Position numbers and translations under genes: made by a program. DNA of 64,000 bases from Microbacterium festucae (GTDB lineage Bacteria; Actinomycetota; Actinomycetes; Actinomycetales; Microbacteriaceae). The stretch is taken from NCBI RefSeq assembly GCF_025421715.1, contig NZ_JAOEFC010000002.1, positions 558,001-622,000 on the forward strand. Direction: 5' to 3'. Of this stretch, positions 25,187 to 34,122 are shown piece after piece. How positions within the stretch are numbered: position 1 is the first letter of the stretch; every line of letters starts with the position of its first letter. The notes under the pieces were generated by a model, which saw nothing but the letters and a program-made list of their open reading frames with translations, was not told where the DNA came from and made no database searches.

Positions 25187-27598
25187 GCGACGGACGCGGT
25201 GGAGGTGCGGGTCGAGGGCCGGCGCCTGCGCCTGACGAACCTCGACAAGGTGCTCTACCCCGCCACCGGCACCACCAAGGGCGAGGTCATCGACTACTAC
25301 TCGCGCGCCGCATCCGCCCTGCTCCCCCACGTCGCCGGCCGTCCGGTCACCCGCAAACGCTGGCCGGAGGGCGTGGACCACGAACCCTTCTTCGCCAAGG
25401 ACCTCGAGCGGGGTGCGCCGGCGTGGATCCGCCGCCTCCCCATCTCCCACTCCACCGGGGCCAAGGACTATCCGCTGGTGGGCGACCTCCCCACCCTCAT
25501 CCACCTCGCGCAGGTGGCGAGCCTCGAACTGCACGTGCCGCAGTGGCGCTTCACCCCCGACGGCGCGCGGGGCACCCCCGATCGCCTCGTGCTCGACCTC
25601 GATCCCGGCCCGGGCATCGGGCTCGCCGAGTGCGCGCAGGTGGCCCGCTGGGCCCGCGAGGTGCTCGAGGGCGTGGGGATGACGGCCTATCCGGTCACCA
25701 GCGGCAGCAAGGGCATCCACCTCTACGCGCCCCTCGACGGCGCGCGCACGAGCGACGAGATCTCGGCGTTCGCCAAAGAGCTCGCCCGCCTGCTGGAGGC
25801 CGACCACCCCGACCTCGTCGTCAGCCAGATGGCCAAGTCCGCCCGCGGCGGCAAGGTGTTCCTCGACTGGAGCCAGAACAACGGGTCGAAGACGACCATC
25901 GCCCCCTACTCGCTGCGCGGGCGCGCCGAGCCCACGGTCGCCGCGCCCCGCACGTGGGACGAGCTCGACGACCCGCACCTGACCCAGCTGACCTTCGACG
26001 AGGTGCTCCGCAGGCTCGACGACATCGGCGACGTGCTGGCGCCCCTCGCCCCCGCGACACCCGGGCCCCTCGAGCCCTACCTCGCCAAGCGGTCGGCGCA
26101 CCGCACGCCCGAGCCGATGCCCGCCACCACCGCCCCGGGGCCGTCGGCGACGGCATCCGCCCCCCGCTTCGTCGTGCAGGAGCACCACGCGCGCCGGCTG
26201 CACTACGACCTGCGGCTGGAGCGCGAGGGAGTGCTCGTCAGCTGGGCGGTGCCGCGCGGCATCCCCGCCGATCCGTCCCGCAACCACCTCGCCGTCATGA
26301 CCGAACCGCATCCGATGGAGTATCTGACCTTCGCCGGCGACATCCCCGCCGGCGAGTACGGCGCCGGCGCGATGACGGTGTGGGACACCGGCACCTACGC
26401 CCTCGAGAAGTGGCGCGACGACGAGATCATCTTCACCCTCACCGGCGCCGCGGGCGGGCCGGTCGGCACCGGTCGGTTCGCCCTCATCCGCACCTCGGGC
26501 GACGGCGAGAAGTCGCAGTGGCTGCTGCATCGCATGAAAGCGGATGCCGCGGCGGCGCGCCCCGCGCCGGCACCGCGACCGGTCGAGCACGCGGCGGAGG
26601 CGGGCTCGGCTCCCGAGGCGCCGGCGGGCCCGGCCGCGCCCGACCCGATGCTCGCGACGACGGCCACCCCGGTGTTCGCCCGCGGGCGCGCGGCGGCGTG
26701 GGGCGAGCCATGGGTGGAGTTCAAGTGGGACGGCATCCGCGCCCTCGCCTCCTGGGACGGCGAGCACCTCGCGCTGCGCGCACGGTCGGGCACCGACATC
26801 ACCGCCCGCTACCCGGAGCTGACCGGGGGCGACCCCGGGCTCGGCGCGGCGCCGGCGGTCTTCGACGGCGAGATCGTCGCCCTCGACGGGCGCGGCCGGC
26901 CGAGCTTCCCGCTGCTGCAGGGGCGCATCCACCTCACCGGCCCGCGCGACATCGCGCGCGAGGCCGAGCGCACCCCGGTCGCGCTGTTCCTCTTCGACCT
27001 GCTGAGTCTCGACGGCTCCGACACCACGTCCCTGCCGCTGGCGGACCGGCGCGAACTGCTGGAACGGGTCACCGTCGACGCCATCCCGGCGATCACCGTG
27101 CCGCCGGTCGCCGGCGACGTCGACGACGCGCTGGCCACGGCGCGCAGCCTCGATCTGGAGGGCGTCGTGGTCAAGAACCCGGCCGCCCGCTACCGGCCCG
27201 GGCAGCGCAGCGACGACTGGCTCAAGGTCAAGCTCACCCGCACGCAGGACGTGGTCGTGTGCGGCATCCGGCCCGGACACGGCGGCCGCAGCGGCGAGAT
27301 CGGCTCGCTGCTGCTGGGCATCCCCGACGCCGACGGCCTGCGCTATGTCGGGCGGGTGGGCACCGGATTCACCGACGCCGAGCTGCGGCGCCTGCAGGCC
27401 GCGCTCACGCCGCTGCGCACCGACATCTCACCGCTGCACGGCGTTCCCCGCGCCGACGCCGCCGACGCGCTGTGGCTGCGTCCCGAGATGGTCGGCGAGG
27501 TCGAGTACGCCGAGATGACCCCGAGCGGGTCGCTGCGCCACGCGCGGTGGCGGGGGCTTCGTCCCGACGTGTCGCCGGACGAGGTGCGCCCCGAGTGA
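25184..27598 (+). CDS. ligD: Multifunctional DNA ligase D (Pol-PE-Lig)
   Basis: LigD fills, trims and seals broken DNA ends with Ku. The 804-residue product has the mycobacterial domain order. The primase-like polymerase comes first (residues about 1-300, with LVLDLDPGPG supplying the catalytic Asp pair). The 3'-phosphoesterase follows (about 325-460, FVVQEHHARRLHYDLRLERE). The ATP-dependent ligase is last (about 490-804), with the AMP-accepting Lys514 in EFKWDGIRA and the motif DGEIVALDGRGRPSF. Linkers are Ala/Pro-rich. The start ATG at 25184 has a -10 seven bases upstream. It converges with a cation transporter gene. Confidence 0.97.
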   Translation: MATDAVEVRVEGRRLRLTNLDKVLYPATGTTKGEVIDYYSRAASALLPHVAGRPVTRKRWPEGVDHEPFFAKDLERGAPAWIRRLPISHSTGAKDYPLVGDLPTLIHLAQVASLELHVPQWRFTPDGARGTPDRLVLDLDPGPGIGLAECAQVARWAREVLEGVGMTAYPVTSGSKGIHLYAPLDGARTSDEISAFAKELARLLEADHPDLVVSQMAKSARGGKVFLDWSQNNGSKTTIAPYSLRGRAEPTVAAPRTWDELDDPHLTQLTFDEVLRRLDDIGDVLAPLAPATPGPLEPYLAKRSAHRTPEPMPATTAPGPSATASAPRFVVQEHHARRLHYDLRLEREGVLVSWAVPRGIPADPSRNHLAVMTEPHPMEYLTFAGDIPAGEYGAGAMTVWDTGTYALEKWRDDEIIFTLTGAAGGPVGTGRFALIRTSGDGEKSQWLLHRMKADAAAARPAPAPRPVEHAAEAGSAPEAPAGPAAPDPMLATTATPVFARGRAAAWGEPWVEFKWDGIRALASWDGEHLALRARSGTDITARYPELTGGDPGLGAAPAVFDGEIVALDGRGRPSFPLLQGRIHLTGPRDIAREAERTPVALFLFDLLSLDGSDTTSLPLADRRELLERVTVDAIPAITVPPVAGDVDDALATARSLDLEGVVVKNPAARYRPGQRSDDWLKVKLTRTQDVVVCGIRPGHGGRSGEIGSLLLGIPDADGLRYVGRVGTGFTDAELRRLQAALTPLRTDISPLHGVPRADAADALWLRPEMVGEVEYAEMTPSGSLRHARWRGLRPDVSPDEVRPE

Positions 27599-27611
27599 GG
27601 GGCCTCACTCG
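27592..27611. terminator. Palindrome spanning both convergent stop codons
   Basis: CGAGTGAGG (27592-27600) and CCTCACTCG (27603-27611) form a 9-bp inverted repeat with a two-base centre. It contains the ligD TGA (27596-27598) and the complementary TCA of the opposing gene (27605-27607). Possible bidirectional terminator. Confidence 0.5.
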
Positions 27612-28513
27612 TGGGCGTGGTGCTCGCGGTGACCGGCGGGTTCGAGCTGGATGGTGGAGTGCTCCACGTCGAAGTGCTCGGCCAGGCACGACTGCAGCCC
27701 GGCCAGCAGCGGACCCGCGCCCCGCGCGAGCACCTCGGGGCTGACGACGACGTGCGCCGTGAACACCGGGGCGCCGCGGGTGAGCTGCCACACGTGCACG
27801 TCGTGCACGTCGGCGACGCCGTCGGCATCCAGCAGGTGCGCGCGGATCTGCTGCACGTCGGTGCCGTGGGGCACCGTCTCCCCCAACACCGAGAACACTT
27901 CGCGCAGCAGCGTGAGCGCGCGCGGCACGATCAGCGCGGCGATCACGAGCGAGGCCAGGGCATCGGCGGGAAGCCAGCCCGTGGTGGCGATGACGATCGC
28001 CGCGATGATCACGAGCGCCGAGCCCAGCAGGTCGCCCATCACCTCGAGGTAGGCGCCGCGCACGTTGATGCTCGTGCGCTGGGCGGCGCTCAGGAGCCAG
28101 AGGGAGACGGCGTTCGCAACGAGACCGACCGCCGCGATCACGAGCATGAGCGGGCCGTCGACGTCGGCCGCTGCCGGCTCGAGCAGCCGCTGCACGCCTT
28201 CGATGGCGATGCCCACCGAGAGCACGATGAGGATGATCGCGTTGATCAGGGCGCCGAAGACCTCGGCGCGGCGGTAGCCGTAAGTGTTGCGGTCATCGGC
28301 AGGGCGGGCGGCCACGGCCGCCGCGATCAGCGCGATGACCAGCGCCGAGGCATCCGCGAACATGTGGGCGGCGTCGGCCAGCAGCGCGAGCGAGCCCGAC
28401 AGGATGCCGCCGACCAGCTGCACCGCCAGCACCGTGGCGGTGAGGGTCAGCGAGATCGCGAGCAGCCGGCGGTGGCCGGCGCCGCGGATGCCGGTGGGCG
28501 CGTGATCGTGCAC
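27605..28513 (-). CDS. Cation diffusion facilitator family transporter
   Basis: A 302-residue CDF/ZnT-like exporter, which exchanges Zn2+ or similar divalent metals for protons. It has six helices, with helix II carrying LLADAAHMFADASALVIAL and helix V MGDLLGSALVI. A C-terminal cytoplasmic metallochaperone-like domain ends HREHHAHE, and the N-terminus is MHDHAPTGIRGAGHRR; both are His-rich. It starts with GTG at 28513, six bases after a TAGCCT. It stands alone between ligD and rdgB. Confidence 0.92.
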   Translation of the reverse strand: MHDHAPTGIRGAGHRRLLAISLTLTATVLAVQLVGGILSGSLALLADAAHMFADASALVIALIAAAVAARPADDRNTYGYRRAEVFGALINAIILIVLSVGIAIEGVQRLLEPAAADVDGPLMLVIAAVGLVANAVSLWLLSAAQRTSINVRGAYLEVMGDLLGSALVIIAAIVIATTGWLPADALASLVIAALIVPRALTLLREVFSVLGETVPHGTDVQQIRAHLLDADGVADVHDVHVWQLTRGAPVFTAHVVVSPEVLARGAGPLLAGLQSCLAEHFDVEHSTIQLEPAGHREHHAHE

Positions 28514-28525
28514 ACCTCGAGGCTA
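28511..28525 (-). promoter_or_regulatory. Leaderless promoter, TAGCCT
   Basis: On the minus strand TAGCCT (28525-28520) precedes the GTG (28513-28511) by six bases. Confidence 0.55.
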
Positions 28526-28589
28526 GGGCGCCGCCGGCGCCCACGGCGCCGTGGCGGCCTAGTCGGGAATGAGTATCAGTCGGCCCCGG

Positions 28590-29189
28590 TCACAGCTCGG
28601 CCAGCAGCGGCACGAGCGCGGTGAACGCGCGCGCCCGGTGCGAGTGGGTGTTCTTCTCCTCGGCCGACCACTCCGCGACGGTGCGCTCGGCGCCGGCGGG
28701 CTGGCCGTCGGGGATGAAGATCGGGTCGTAGCCGAACCCGCCCACCCCGGCGGCCTCGCGGGCGAGGCGCCCGGGCCAGCGGCCCTCGACGACCGTGCCG
28801 CGCCCGTCGGGGCGCACGAGCGCGATCGACGAGACGAACTGCGCCGACCGGTGCGGGTCGGCGATGTCGCTCAGCTGGTCGAGCAGCAGCTCGAGGTTGG
28901 CGACGGCGTCTTTGCGGTGCCCGGCCCAGTAGGCCGAGAACACGCCCGGCGACCCGCCCAGCACGTCGACGCAGACTCCCGAGTCGTCGGCCAGGGCGGG
29001 CAGCCCGGTGTAAGCGCACGCGGTGCGCGCCTTGATCAGGGCGTTATCGGCGAAGGTGGTGCCGTCTTCGACCGGCTCGGGTCCGTCGTAGCCGATGACC
29101 TCGATGTCGGGGCGGGTCGCCGCGACGATGGCGCCGAACTCCTCCACTTTGTGCGGATTGTGGGTCGCGAGCACGATGCGGAGGGTCAT
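28590..29189 (-). CDS. rdgB: Non-canonical purine NTP pyrophosphatase (RdgB/HAM1)
   Basis: Hydrolyses dITP, ITP and XTP to the monophosphates, keeping deaminated purines out of nucleic acids. The 199-residue product starts MTLRIVLATHNPHKVEEF and has TTFADNALIKARTACAYTGLPALADDSGVCVDVLGG and GFGYDPIFIPDG, all diagnostic. The ATG at 29189 is preceded by AAAGG. An open frame extends 44 codons further upstream, but that sequence is Pro/Ser-rich and not conserved. It follows rph by 73 bp, in the common actinobacterial order murI-rph-rdgB. Confidence 0.95.
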   Translation of the reverse strand: MTLRIVLATHNPHKVEEFGAIVAATRPDIEVIGYDGPEPVEDGTTFADNALIKARTACAYTGLPALADDSGVCVDVLGGSPGVFSAYWAGHRKDAVANLELLLDQLSDIADPHRSAQFVSSIALVRPDGRGTVVEGRWPGRLAREAAGVGGFGYDPIFIPDGQPAGAERTVAEWSAEEKNTHSHRARAFTALVPLLAEL

Positions 29190-29262
29190 GGGCGCCTTTC
29201 TGGAGGAGTTTCGCGGGGCGAGGCCGGAAGACCCGCCCGCGGGAGACGGGTCGGAAGGCGGG

Positions 29263-30000
29263 TCAGGAGGCGGCGAGGGCGGCGGTCTGCGCGTCGCGCA
29301 GGTCGGCACAGCCGGCGACACCGAGCTCGAGCAGGGCGTCGAGCTCCCGCTTGTCGAACGGGGCGCCTTCGGCGGTGCCCTGCACCTCGACGAACAGGCC
29401 GCGGCCGGTGACCACGATGTTCATGTCGGTCTCGGCGCGCACGTCCTCGACGTAGGCGAGGTCGAGCATCGGCTCGCCGTCGATGATGCCCACCGAGACG
29501 GCGGCGACCGAGTCGATCAGCGCCTGCGCGTTCTTGGGCACGTGGCCGCGGGCGCGACCCCACTCGATCGCGTCGGCGAGGGCGACGTAGGCGCCGGTGA
29601 TCGCCGCGGTGCGGGTGCCGCCGTCGGCCTGCAGCACGTCGCAGTCGATGACGATGGTGTTCTCACCCAGCGCCTTGGTGTCGACCACGGCGCGCAGGGC
29701 GCGGCCGATGAGGCGCGAGATCTCGTGCGTGCGGCCGCCGACCTTGCCCTTGATCGACTCGCGGTCGTTGCGGCTGTTGGTGGCGCGGGGCAGCATCGCG
29801 TACTCGGCGGTCACCCAGCCCTTGCCCTTGCCGTTGAGCCAGCGCGGCACGCCCGCGGTGAACGAGGCGGTGCACAGCACCTTCGTCCCGCCGAACGAGA
29901 TGAGCGCCGAGCCTTCGGCGTGGGCGCTCCAGCCGCGCTCGATGACGACCGGACGCAGCTGGTCGGTGGCGCGGCCGTCGGCACGGGTGATGTCGGTCAT
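29263..30000 (-). CDS. rph: Ribonuclease PH
   Basis: RNase PH is a phosphate-dependent 3'-5' exoribonuclease that trims tRNA and other RNA 3' ends. The 245-residue product carries [76 protein letters not shown] and [17 protein letters not shown]. It is of normal length. The ATG at 30000 overlaps the murI stop (ATGA), so expression is coupled to murI. Confidence 0.97.
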   Translation of the reverse strand: MTDITRADGRATDQLRPVVIERGWSAHAEGSALISFGGTKVLCTASFTAGVPRWLNGKGKGWVTAEYAMLPRATNSRNDRESIKGKVGGRTHEISRLIGRALRAVVDTKALGENTIVIDCDVLQADGGTRTAAITGAYVALADAIEWGRARGHVPKNAQALIDSVAAVSVGIIDGEPMLDLAYVEDVRAETDMNIVVTGRGLFVEVQGTAEGAPFDKRELDALLELGVAGCADLRDAQTAALAAS

Positions 30001-30824
30001 GCGATTCCCTTCGGGAGGTCGATGGCGCCGGTCTGCACCAGACGCACGGAGTCGACGCCGCGGCCCATCAGCCGCTGCGCGAGGTGGATGAAGTCGTCGG
30101 CGGAGTCGCCGGTGGCTTCGTAGACGTGGGTGGCGACGGCATCCGGCCCGGCGAGCAGGTCGCGCGAGACGAGTTGCCGGTAGACGTCCTTGGCCGTCTC
30201 GGTGTCGCTGGAGACGAGCGAGACGCCCTCGCCCATGACGTAGCTGATGGCGCCCTCGAGGAACGGGTAGTGGGTGCAGCCGAGCACGAGCGTGTCGACG
30301 CCGGCGTGGCGCAGCGGCGCGAGGTACTCCTCGGCGACGGCGAGCACGTCGGTCGAGTCGGTGACGCCCGCCTCGACGAACTCGACGAACCGCGGGCAGG
30401 CCTGGGCAACCACCTGCAGCCGCGCGTCGACGCCGAGCATGTCCTGGTAGACGCCCGAGCCGATCGTGCCGGCGGTGCCGATCACGCCGATGCGCCCGGA
30501 GCGGGTGGTCGACACGGCGGTGCGCACGGCCGGTCCGATCACCTCGACGACGGGCACGTCGTAGCGTTCGCGCGCGTCGCGCAGCATGGCCGCGGATGCC
30601 GTGTTGCAGGCGATCACGAGCATCTTCACGCCCTCGTCGACGAGCGTGTCGAGCACGTCGAGGGCGTAGCGGCGCACGTCGGCGATGGGCTTGGGCCCGT
30701 AGGGCGAGTGCGCGGTGTCGCCGATGTAGAGCACCGATTCTCGAGGCAGCAGCTGCGACACGGCCCGGGCGACGGTGAGACCACCCACCCCGGAGTCGAA
30801 GATGCCGATGGGCGCGTCGTTCAC
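29997..30824 (-). CDS. murI: Glutamate racemase
   Basis: MurI makes D-glutamate for peptidoglycan. The 275-residue product has [17 protein letters not shown], the first catalytic Cys in [11 protein letters not shown] and the second in [14 protein letters not shown]. It starts with GTG at 30824, six bases after a TAGGCT on the minus strand. It heads murI-rph-rdgB and is divergent from pncB, with 49 bp between the two start codons. Confidence 0.97.
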   Translation of the reverse strand: MNDAPIGIFDSGVGGLTVARAVSQLLPRESVLYIGDTAHSPYGPKPIADVRRYALDVLDTLVDEGVKMLVIACNTASAAMLRDARERYDVPVVEVIGPAVRTAVSTTRSGRIGVIGTAGTIGSGVYQDMLGVDARLQVVAQACPRFVEFVEAGVTDSTDVLAVAEEYLAPLRHAGVDTLVLGCTHYPFLEGAISYVMGEGVSLVSSDTETAKDVYRQLVSRDLLAGPDAVATHVYEATGDSADDFIHLAQRLMGRGVDSVRLVQTGAIDLPKGIA

Positions 30825-30830
30825 CGGTCC

Positions 30831-30867
30831 AGCCTACCCGCAGCACCCGGAAGGCTCCCGGTAGGGT
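30831..30867. promoter_or_regulatory. Compact divergent leaderless promoters of murI and pncB
   Basis: TAGGCT on the minus strand (30836-30831) ends six bases before the murI GTG. TAGGGT on the plus strand (30862-30867) ends six bases before the pncB ATG. Only 25 bp separate the two -10 hexamers, so each -35 region lies inside the other promoter's spacer. Confidence 0.6.
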
Positions 30868-30873
30868 GACCGC

Positions 30874-32235
30874 ATGGCCCAGCGCACGACCCCGCCCGCA
30901 CGAGATCGGCACGAGCCGTCGACCGCTCTGCTCACCGACCGGTACGAGCTGACGATGCTCGAGGCCTCGCTGCGCGACGGCACCGGATCGCGTCGCTGCG
31001 TGTTCGAGCTGTTCGGGCGGCGACTGCCGGGCGGCCGCCGCTTCGGCGTGGTGGCCGGCACCGGGCGGCTGCTGGAGGCGATCGCCGACTTCCGCTTCGA
31101 CGACGACGAGCTGCGCTTCCTGCGCGACGGGAAGGTCGTGGATGCCGCGACGCTCGACTTCCTCGCCGACTACCGCTTCACGGGGTCGGTCACCGGCTAC
31201 CGCGAGGGCGAGCTCTACTTCCCCGGCTCCCCCGTGCTCACCGTGGAGGCGAGCTTCGCCGAGGGCGTGATCCTCGAGACGCTGGCCCTCAGCATCCTGA
31301 ACCACGACTCGGCGGTGGCCACCGCCGCCGCGCGCATGTCGATCGCCGCCGGCGACCGGCCGCTGTCGGAGATGGGTTCGCGCCGCGCCCACGAGCGGTC
31401 GGCGGTCGCCGCGGCCCGCGCCGCGCACATCGTGGGCTTCACCGCCACGAGCAACCTCGAGGCCGGACGGGCCTGGGGCGTGCCGACGATGGGCACCGCG
31501 GCCCACGCGTGGACGCTGCTGCACGACTCGGAGGAGGACGCCTTCCGCGCCCAGGTGGCGACCCTCGGCACCGGCACGACGCTGCTGGTGGACACGTACG
31601 ACATCGCCCACGGGGTCGAGACGGCGGTGCGGGTGGCCGGCACCGGGCTCGGCGGCGTGCGCATCGATTCGGGCGACCTGCCCACGGTGGCCGCGTCGGT
31701 GCGCGAGCAGCTCGACGCGCTCGGCGCCCGCGAGACCCGCATCACGGTCACCAGCGACCTCGACGAGTACGCGATCGCCGCGCTGGCGGCCTCACCGGTG
31801 GATGCCTACGGGGTGGGCACATCGGTCGTCACCGGGTCGGGAACCCCGACGGCCGGCATGGTCTACAAGCTCGTCGCCCGCCAGGACGACGCCGGCTCGT
31901 GGGTGTCGGTGGCGAAGGCCTCGGCCGACAAGGCGTCCACCGGCGGGCGCAAGGCGGCATTCCGCACCCTGGAGCGCGGCACGGCCACCAGCGAGCTGAT
32001 CGTGGTCTCCGACGGCTTCGAAGAGGTCGACACGGCCGCCTCCCACCCCGATGCCCGGGCACTGCAGGCCCCGCTCATCGTCGCTGGCGAGGCGGATGCC
32101 GCGTTCCTGGGCGCGGCCGGCGTGGCCGCCGCGCGCAGCCATCACGCGCAGGTGCGGGAGGAGCTGCCGATCCGGGCGCTTGCGCTCAGCAAGGGCGACC
32201 CGGCGCTGCCGACGGTGTTCGTCGACCGCGACTGA
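30874..32235 (+). CDS. pncB: Nicotinate phosphoribosyltransferase
   Basis: Converts nicotinate and PRPP into nicotinate mononucleotide, salvaging NAD. The 453-residue product starts with a short disordered stretch, then [21 protein letters not shown]. It has [19 protein letters not shown], the catalytic His-containing [34 protein letters not shown] and [15 protein letters not shown]. Length is normal for the actinobacterial type. Start ATG at 30874 is leaderless by position of TAGGGT. Downstream a minus-strand gene converges. Confidence 0.95.
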   Translation: MAQRTTPPARDRHEPSTALLTDRYELTMLEASLRDGTGSRRCVFELFGRRLPGGRRFGVVAGTGRLLEAIADFRFDDDELRFLRDGKVVDAATLDFLADYRFTGSVTGYREGELYFPGSPVLTVEASFAEGVILETLALSILNHDSAVATAAARMSIAAGDRPLSEMGSRRAHERSAVAAARAAHIVGFTATSNLEAGRAWGVPTMGTAAHAWTLLHDSEEDAFRAQVATLGTGTTLLVDTYDIAHGVETAVRVAGTGLGGVRIDSGDLPTVAASVREQLDALGARETRITVTSDLDEYAIAALAASPVDAYGVGTSVVTGSGTPTAGMVYKLVARQDDAGSWVSVAKASADKASTGGRKAAFRTLERGTATSELIVVSDGFEEVDTAASHPDARALQAPLIVAGEADAAFLGAAGVAAARSHHAQVREELPIRALALSKGDPALPTVFVDRD

Positions 32236-32257
32236 GCGCAAGGCGCGGTGGTGGGCG

Positions 32258-32524
32258 TCAGCCCATCAGGGATTCGTAGATCTCCTTGCACGACGGGCAC
32301 ACCGGGAACTTCTCCGGGTCGCGCCCGGGGGTCCACTTCTTGCCGCACAGCGCGCGCACGGGCTTGCCGGTGATCGCCGACTCGAGGATCTTCTCCTTGC
32401 GCACGTAGTGCGAGAACCGCTCGTGATCGCCCGGTTCGATCTGCTCTTCGCGCAGGAGCTCCTCGAGCTCGCGGTCGAGGGTGGCGATCCCGCCTTGGTC
32501 GGGGGCATCCAACGGCGTGCTCAT
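32258..32524 (-). CDS. DUF3039-family small protein
   Basis: An 88-residue acidic-to-basic protein with a C-terminal domain conserved in actinobacteria: HERFSHYVRKEKILESAITGKPVRALCGKKWTPGRDPEKFPVCPSCKEIYE. Cys60, Cys76 and Cys79, with a nearby His, suggest a metal site of zinc-ribbon type, but this is inference. The N-terminal 30 residues are Glu-rich. TACACT lies eight bases before the ATG at 32524, which may be a near-leaderless start. Role unknown. Confidence 0.85.
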   Translation of the reverse strand: MSTPLDAPDQGGIATLDRELEELLREEQIEPGDHERFSHYVRKEKILESAITGKPVRALCGKKWTPGRDPEKFPVCPSCKEIYESLMG

Positions 32525-32559
32525 GGTCTTCGAGTGTACCCGCGGCCGGGGACGGCGGG

Positions 32560-34122
32560 TCAGGTCGCTTCGACGAACTCCATGAGCCGCCCCGAGCGGC
32601 GCCGGAAGACGGCCCCGCCCACGAGGATGCCGACGACGAGCACCGCGATGCCGACGCCCAAGCCGGTCCACAGCGTCGCCCACGAGGCATCCGCGTCGCC
32701 GCCGAGGGCGAGCCAGCCGCCCCACAGGGTCGGGATGCTGAGCACGATCGCGGCGACGAGCACGACACCCTGTGCCAGTCCCCCGCCGGTGCGCTGCGGC
32801 TGCTGGAAGGCGCCGTCGCCGGGGCGCGAGGCGGCATAGGGGGCCGCGGCCGACGAGATGGAGCTGAGGCCGAGCCCGGTGAGCAGCAGCGACGCGCAGA
32901 CGCCCGCCATCGCCGGCAGCAGCGACCACGCGCCGTGCACTGAGATGACGATGGGGATGGAGATAGCCAGCATGGGGATCGAGATCAGCAGCACGGGCGC
33001 CAGGCGACCGGCGCGGTCGGCGCTGCCGCGCACCGAGCTGGCCACGTGCAGCCACAGCGCCGTCGAGTCGTAGGCGAGGTCGTTGTGCGCGAGCCAGCCG
33101 AAGAACAGCGCCATCACGGGCACCGGCACGAGCACGGCGACCGGCAGGGGCACCCCGACCACCAGCAGCGGCACCATCGTGACGACGGCGGCGATCGGCA
33201 CGATCACGATGTTCACGAGGTAGCGCGGGTCGCGCAGCCAGTAGGTGAGGCTGCGCGCGGCGATGACGCCGGTGGCGGTGCCGGGCATGACGAGGAACCA
33301 GCCGAGGCCGCGGCGGCCGCGCGCGGCGGCGGGGCGCTCGGTGGTGGTCAGCAGCACCTGCACGAGCCACACCCACGCGGCCACGAGCACGGCGACGGTG
33401 GCGAGGGCCACGAGCAGCTCGAGGGCGAACGAGCCGCCCGCGCCGAGGAACGCGCCGGGCAGGGCCCAGGCGGCACCGAGCGGGGTGACCGCCAGCACGT
33501 CGACGGCGCTCGTGAGGGCGGTGGGCACCCCGTCTCCCCACTCCAGCGAGGCGAGGAAGACGACGACCGGCACGACGACGACGAGGATGCCGACGAGGAA
33601 GAGTCCCGTCAGCTCGCGGGACCGACGCTCGCGCAGCACGAGGGCGGCAACGGCGAAGGCCACGCGGCTGAGCAGCACGCAGGTGATCAGCCCCAGCACC
33701 GCCGACAGCGCGGCAATGCCCACGGGCACGCCCTGGGCGGTCCACATGATCGCGGCGCACACGGCGCCGACGGCCAGGGCGAGCACGGGCACGCTGATGA
33801 GGGCGGCCGGCAGCAGCGCGAACGCCAGCGGGCGCGGCGCCGCCCCGAACACGCCGAAGCGCCGCGGATCGAGCAGGTCGTCGGCGCCCACCACGAGCGG
33901 CGCGACGAGGAAGCCGAGCGCCACGGCGGCGCCGGCGACCACCATCACCGTCAGGGCGGTCTCGGAGGCCACCCCGCGCAACCGCAGGATGCCCCACCCC
34001 GCAGCGGCGACGAGCACGACCAGTCCGACCAGCGACAGCGCGGTGCGCAGGCGATGACGACCGTCACCGCGCAGCGAGCCGAGCAGGAGATCGAGCCTCA
34101 GCCGGAGAACGTGTGCAGCCAT
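32560..34122 (-). CDS. ABC transporter permease, large membrane subunit
   Basis: A 520-residue integral membrane protein with roughly a dozen hydrophobic helices and no large soluble domain. The first 25 residues are basic and cytoplasmic (LRLRLDLLLGSLRGDGRHRLR). I do not recognise close named relatives; its tight link to the upstream ABC ATPase gene identifies it as the transmembrane partner. Its ATG at 34122 lies 25 bp inside the ATPase gene, so translation is coupled. Probably an exporter; substrate unknown. Confidence 0.85.
   Translation of the reverse strand: MAAHVLRLRLDLLLGSLRGDGRHRLRTALSLVGLVVLVAAAGWGILRLRGVASETALTVMVVAGAAVALGFLVAPLVVGADDLLDPRRFGVFGAAPRPLAFALLPAALISVPVLALAVGAVCAAIMWTAQGVPVGIAALSAVLGLITCVLLSRVAFAVAALVLRERRSRELTGLFLVGILVVVVPVVVFLASLEWGDGVPTALTSAVDVLAVTPLGAAWALPGAFLGAGGSFALELLVALATVAVLVAAWVWLVQVLLTTTERPAAARGRRGLGWFLVMPGTATGVIAARSLTYWLRDPRYLVNIVIVPIAAVVTMVPLLVVGVPLPVAVLVPVPVMALFFGWLAHNDLAYDSTALWLHVASSVRGSADRAGRLAPVLLISIPMLAISIPIVISVHGAWSLLPAMAGVCASLLLTGLGLSSISSAAAPYAASRPGDGAFQQPQRTGGGLAQGVVLVAAIVLSIPTLWGGWLALGGDADASWATLWTGLGVGIAVLVVGILVGGAVFRRRSGRLMEFVEAT

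Noticed and set aside
28590..29321. Longer rdgB start giving 243 residues
   Set aside because: The added N-terminus is Pro/Ser-rich and unconserved; the ATG at 29189 starts the family motif and has AAAGG upstream.
29263..31611. A 782-codon frame extending upstream of RNase PH
   Set aside because: RNase PH homology starts at 30000; upstream codons are out of frame to murI and antisense to pncB, both clear genes.
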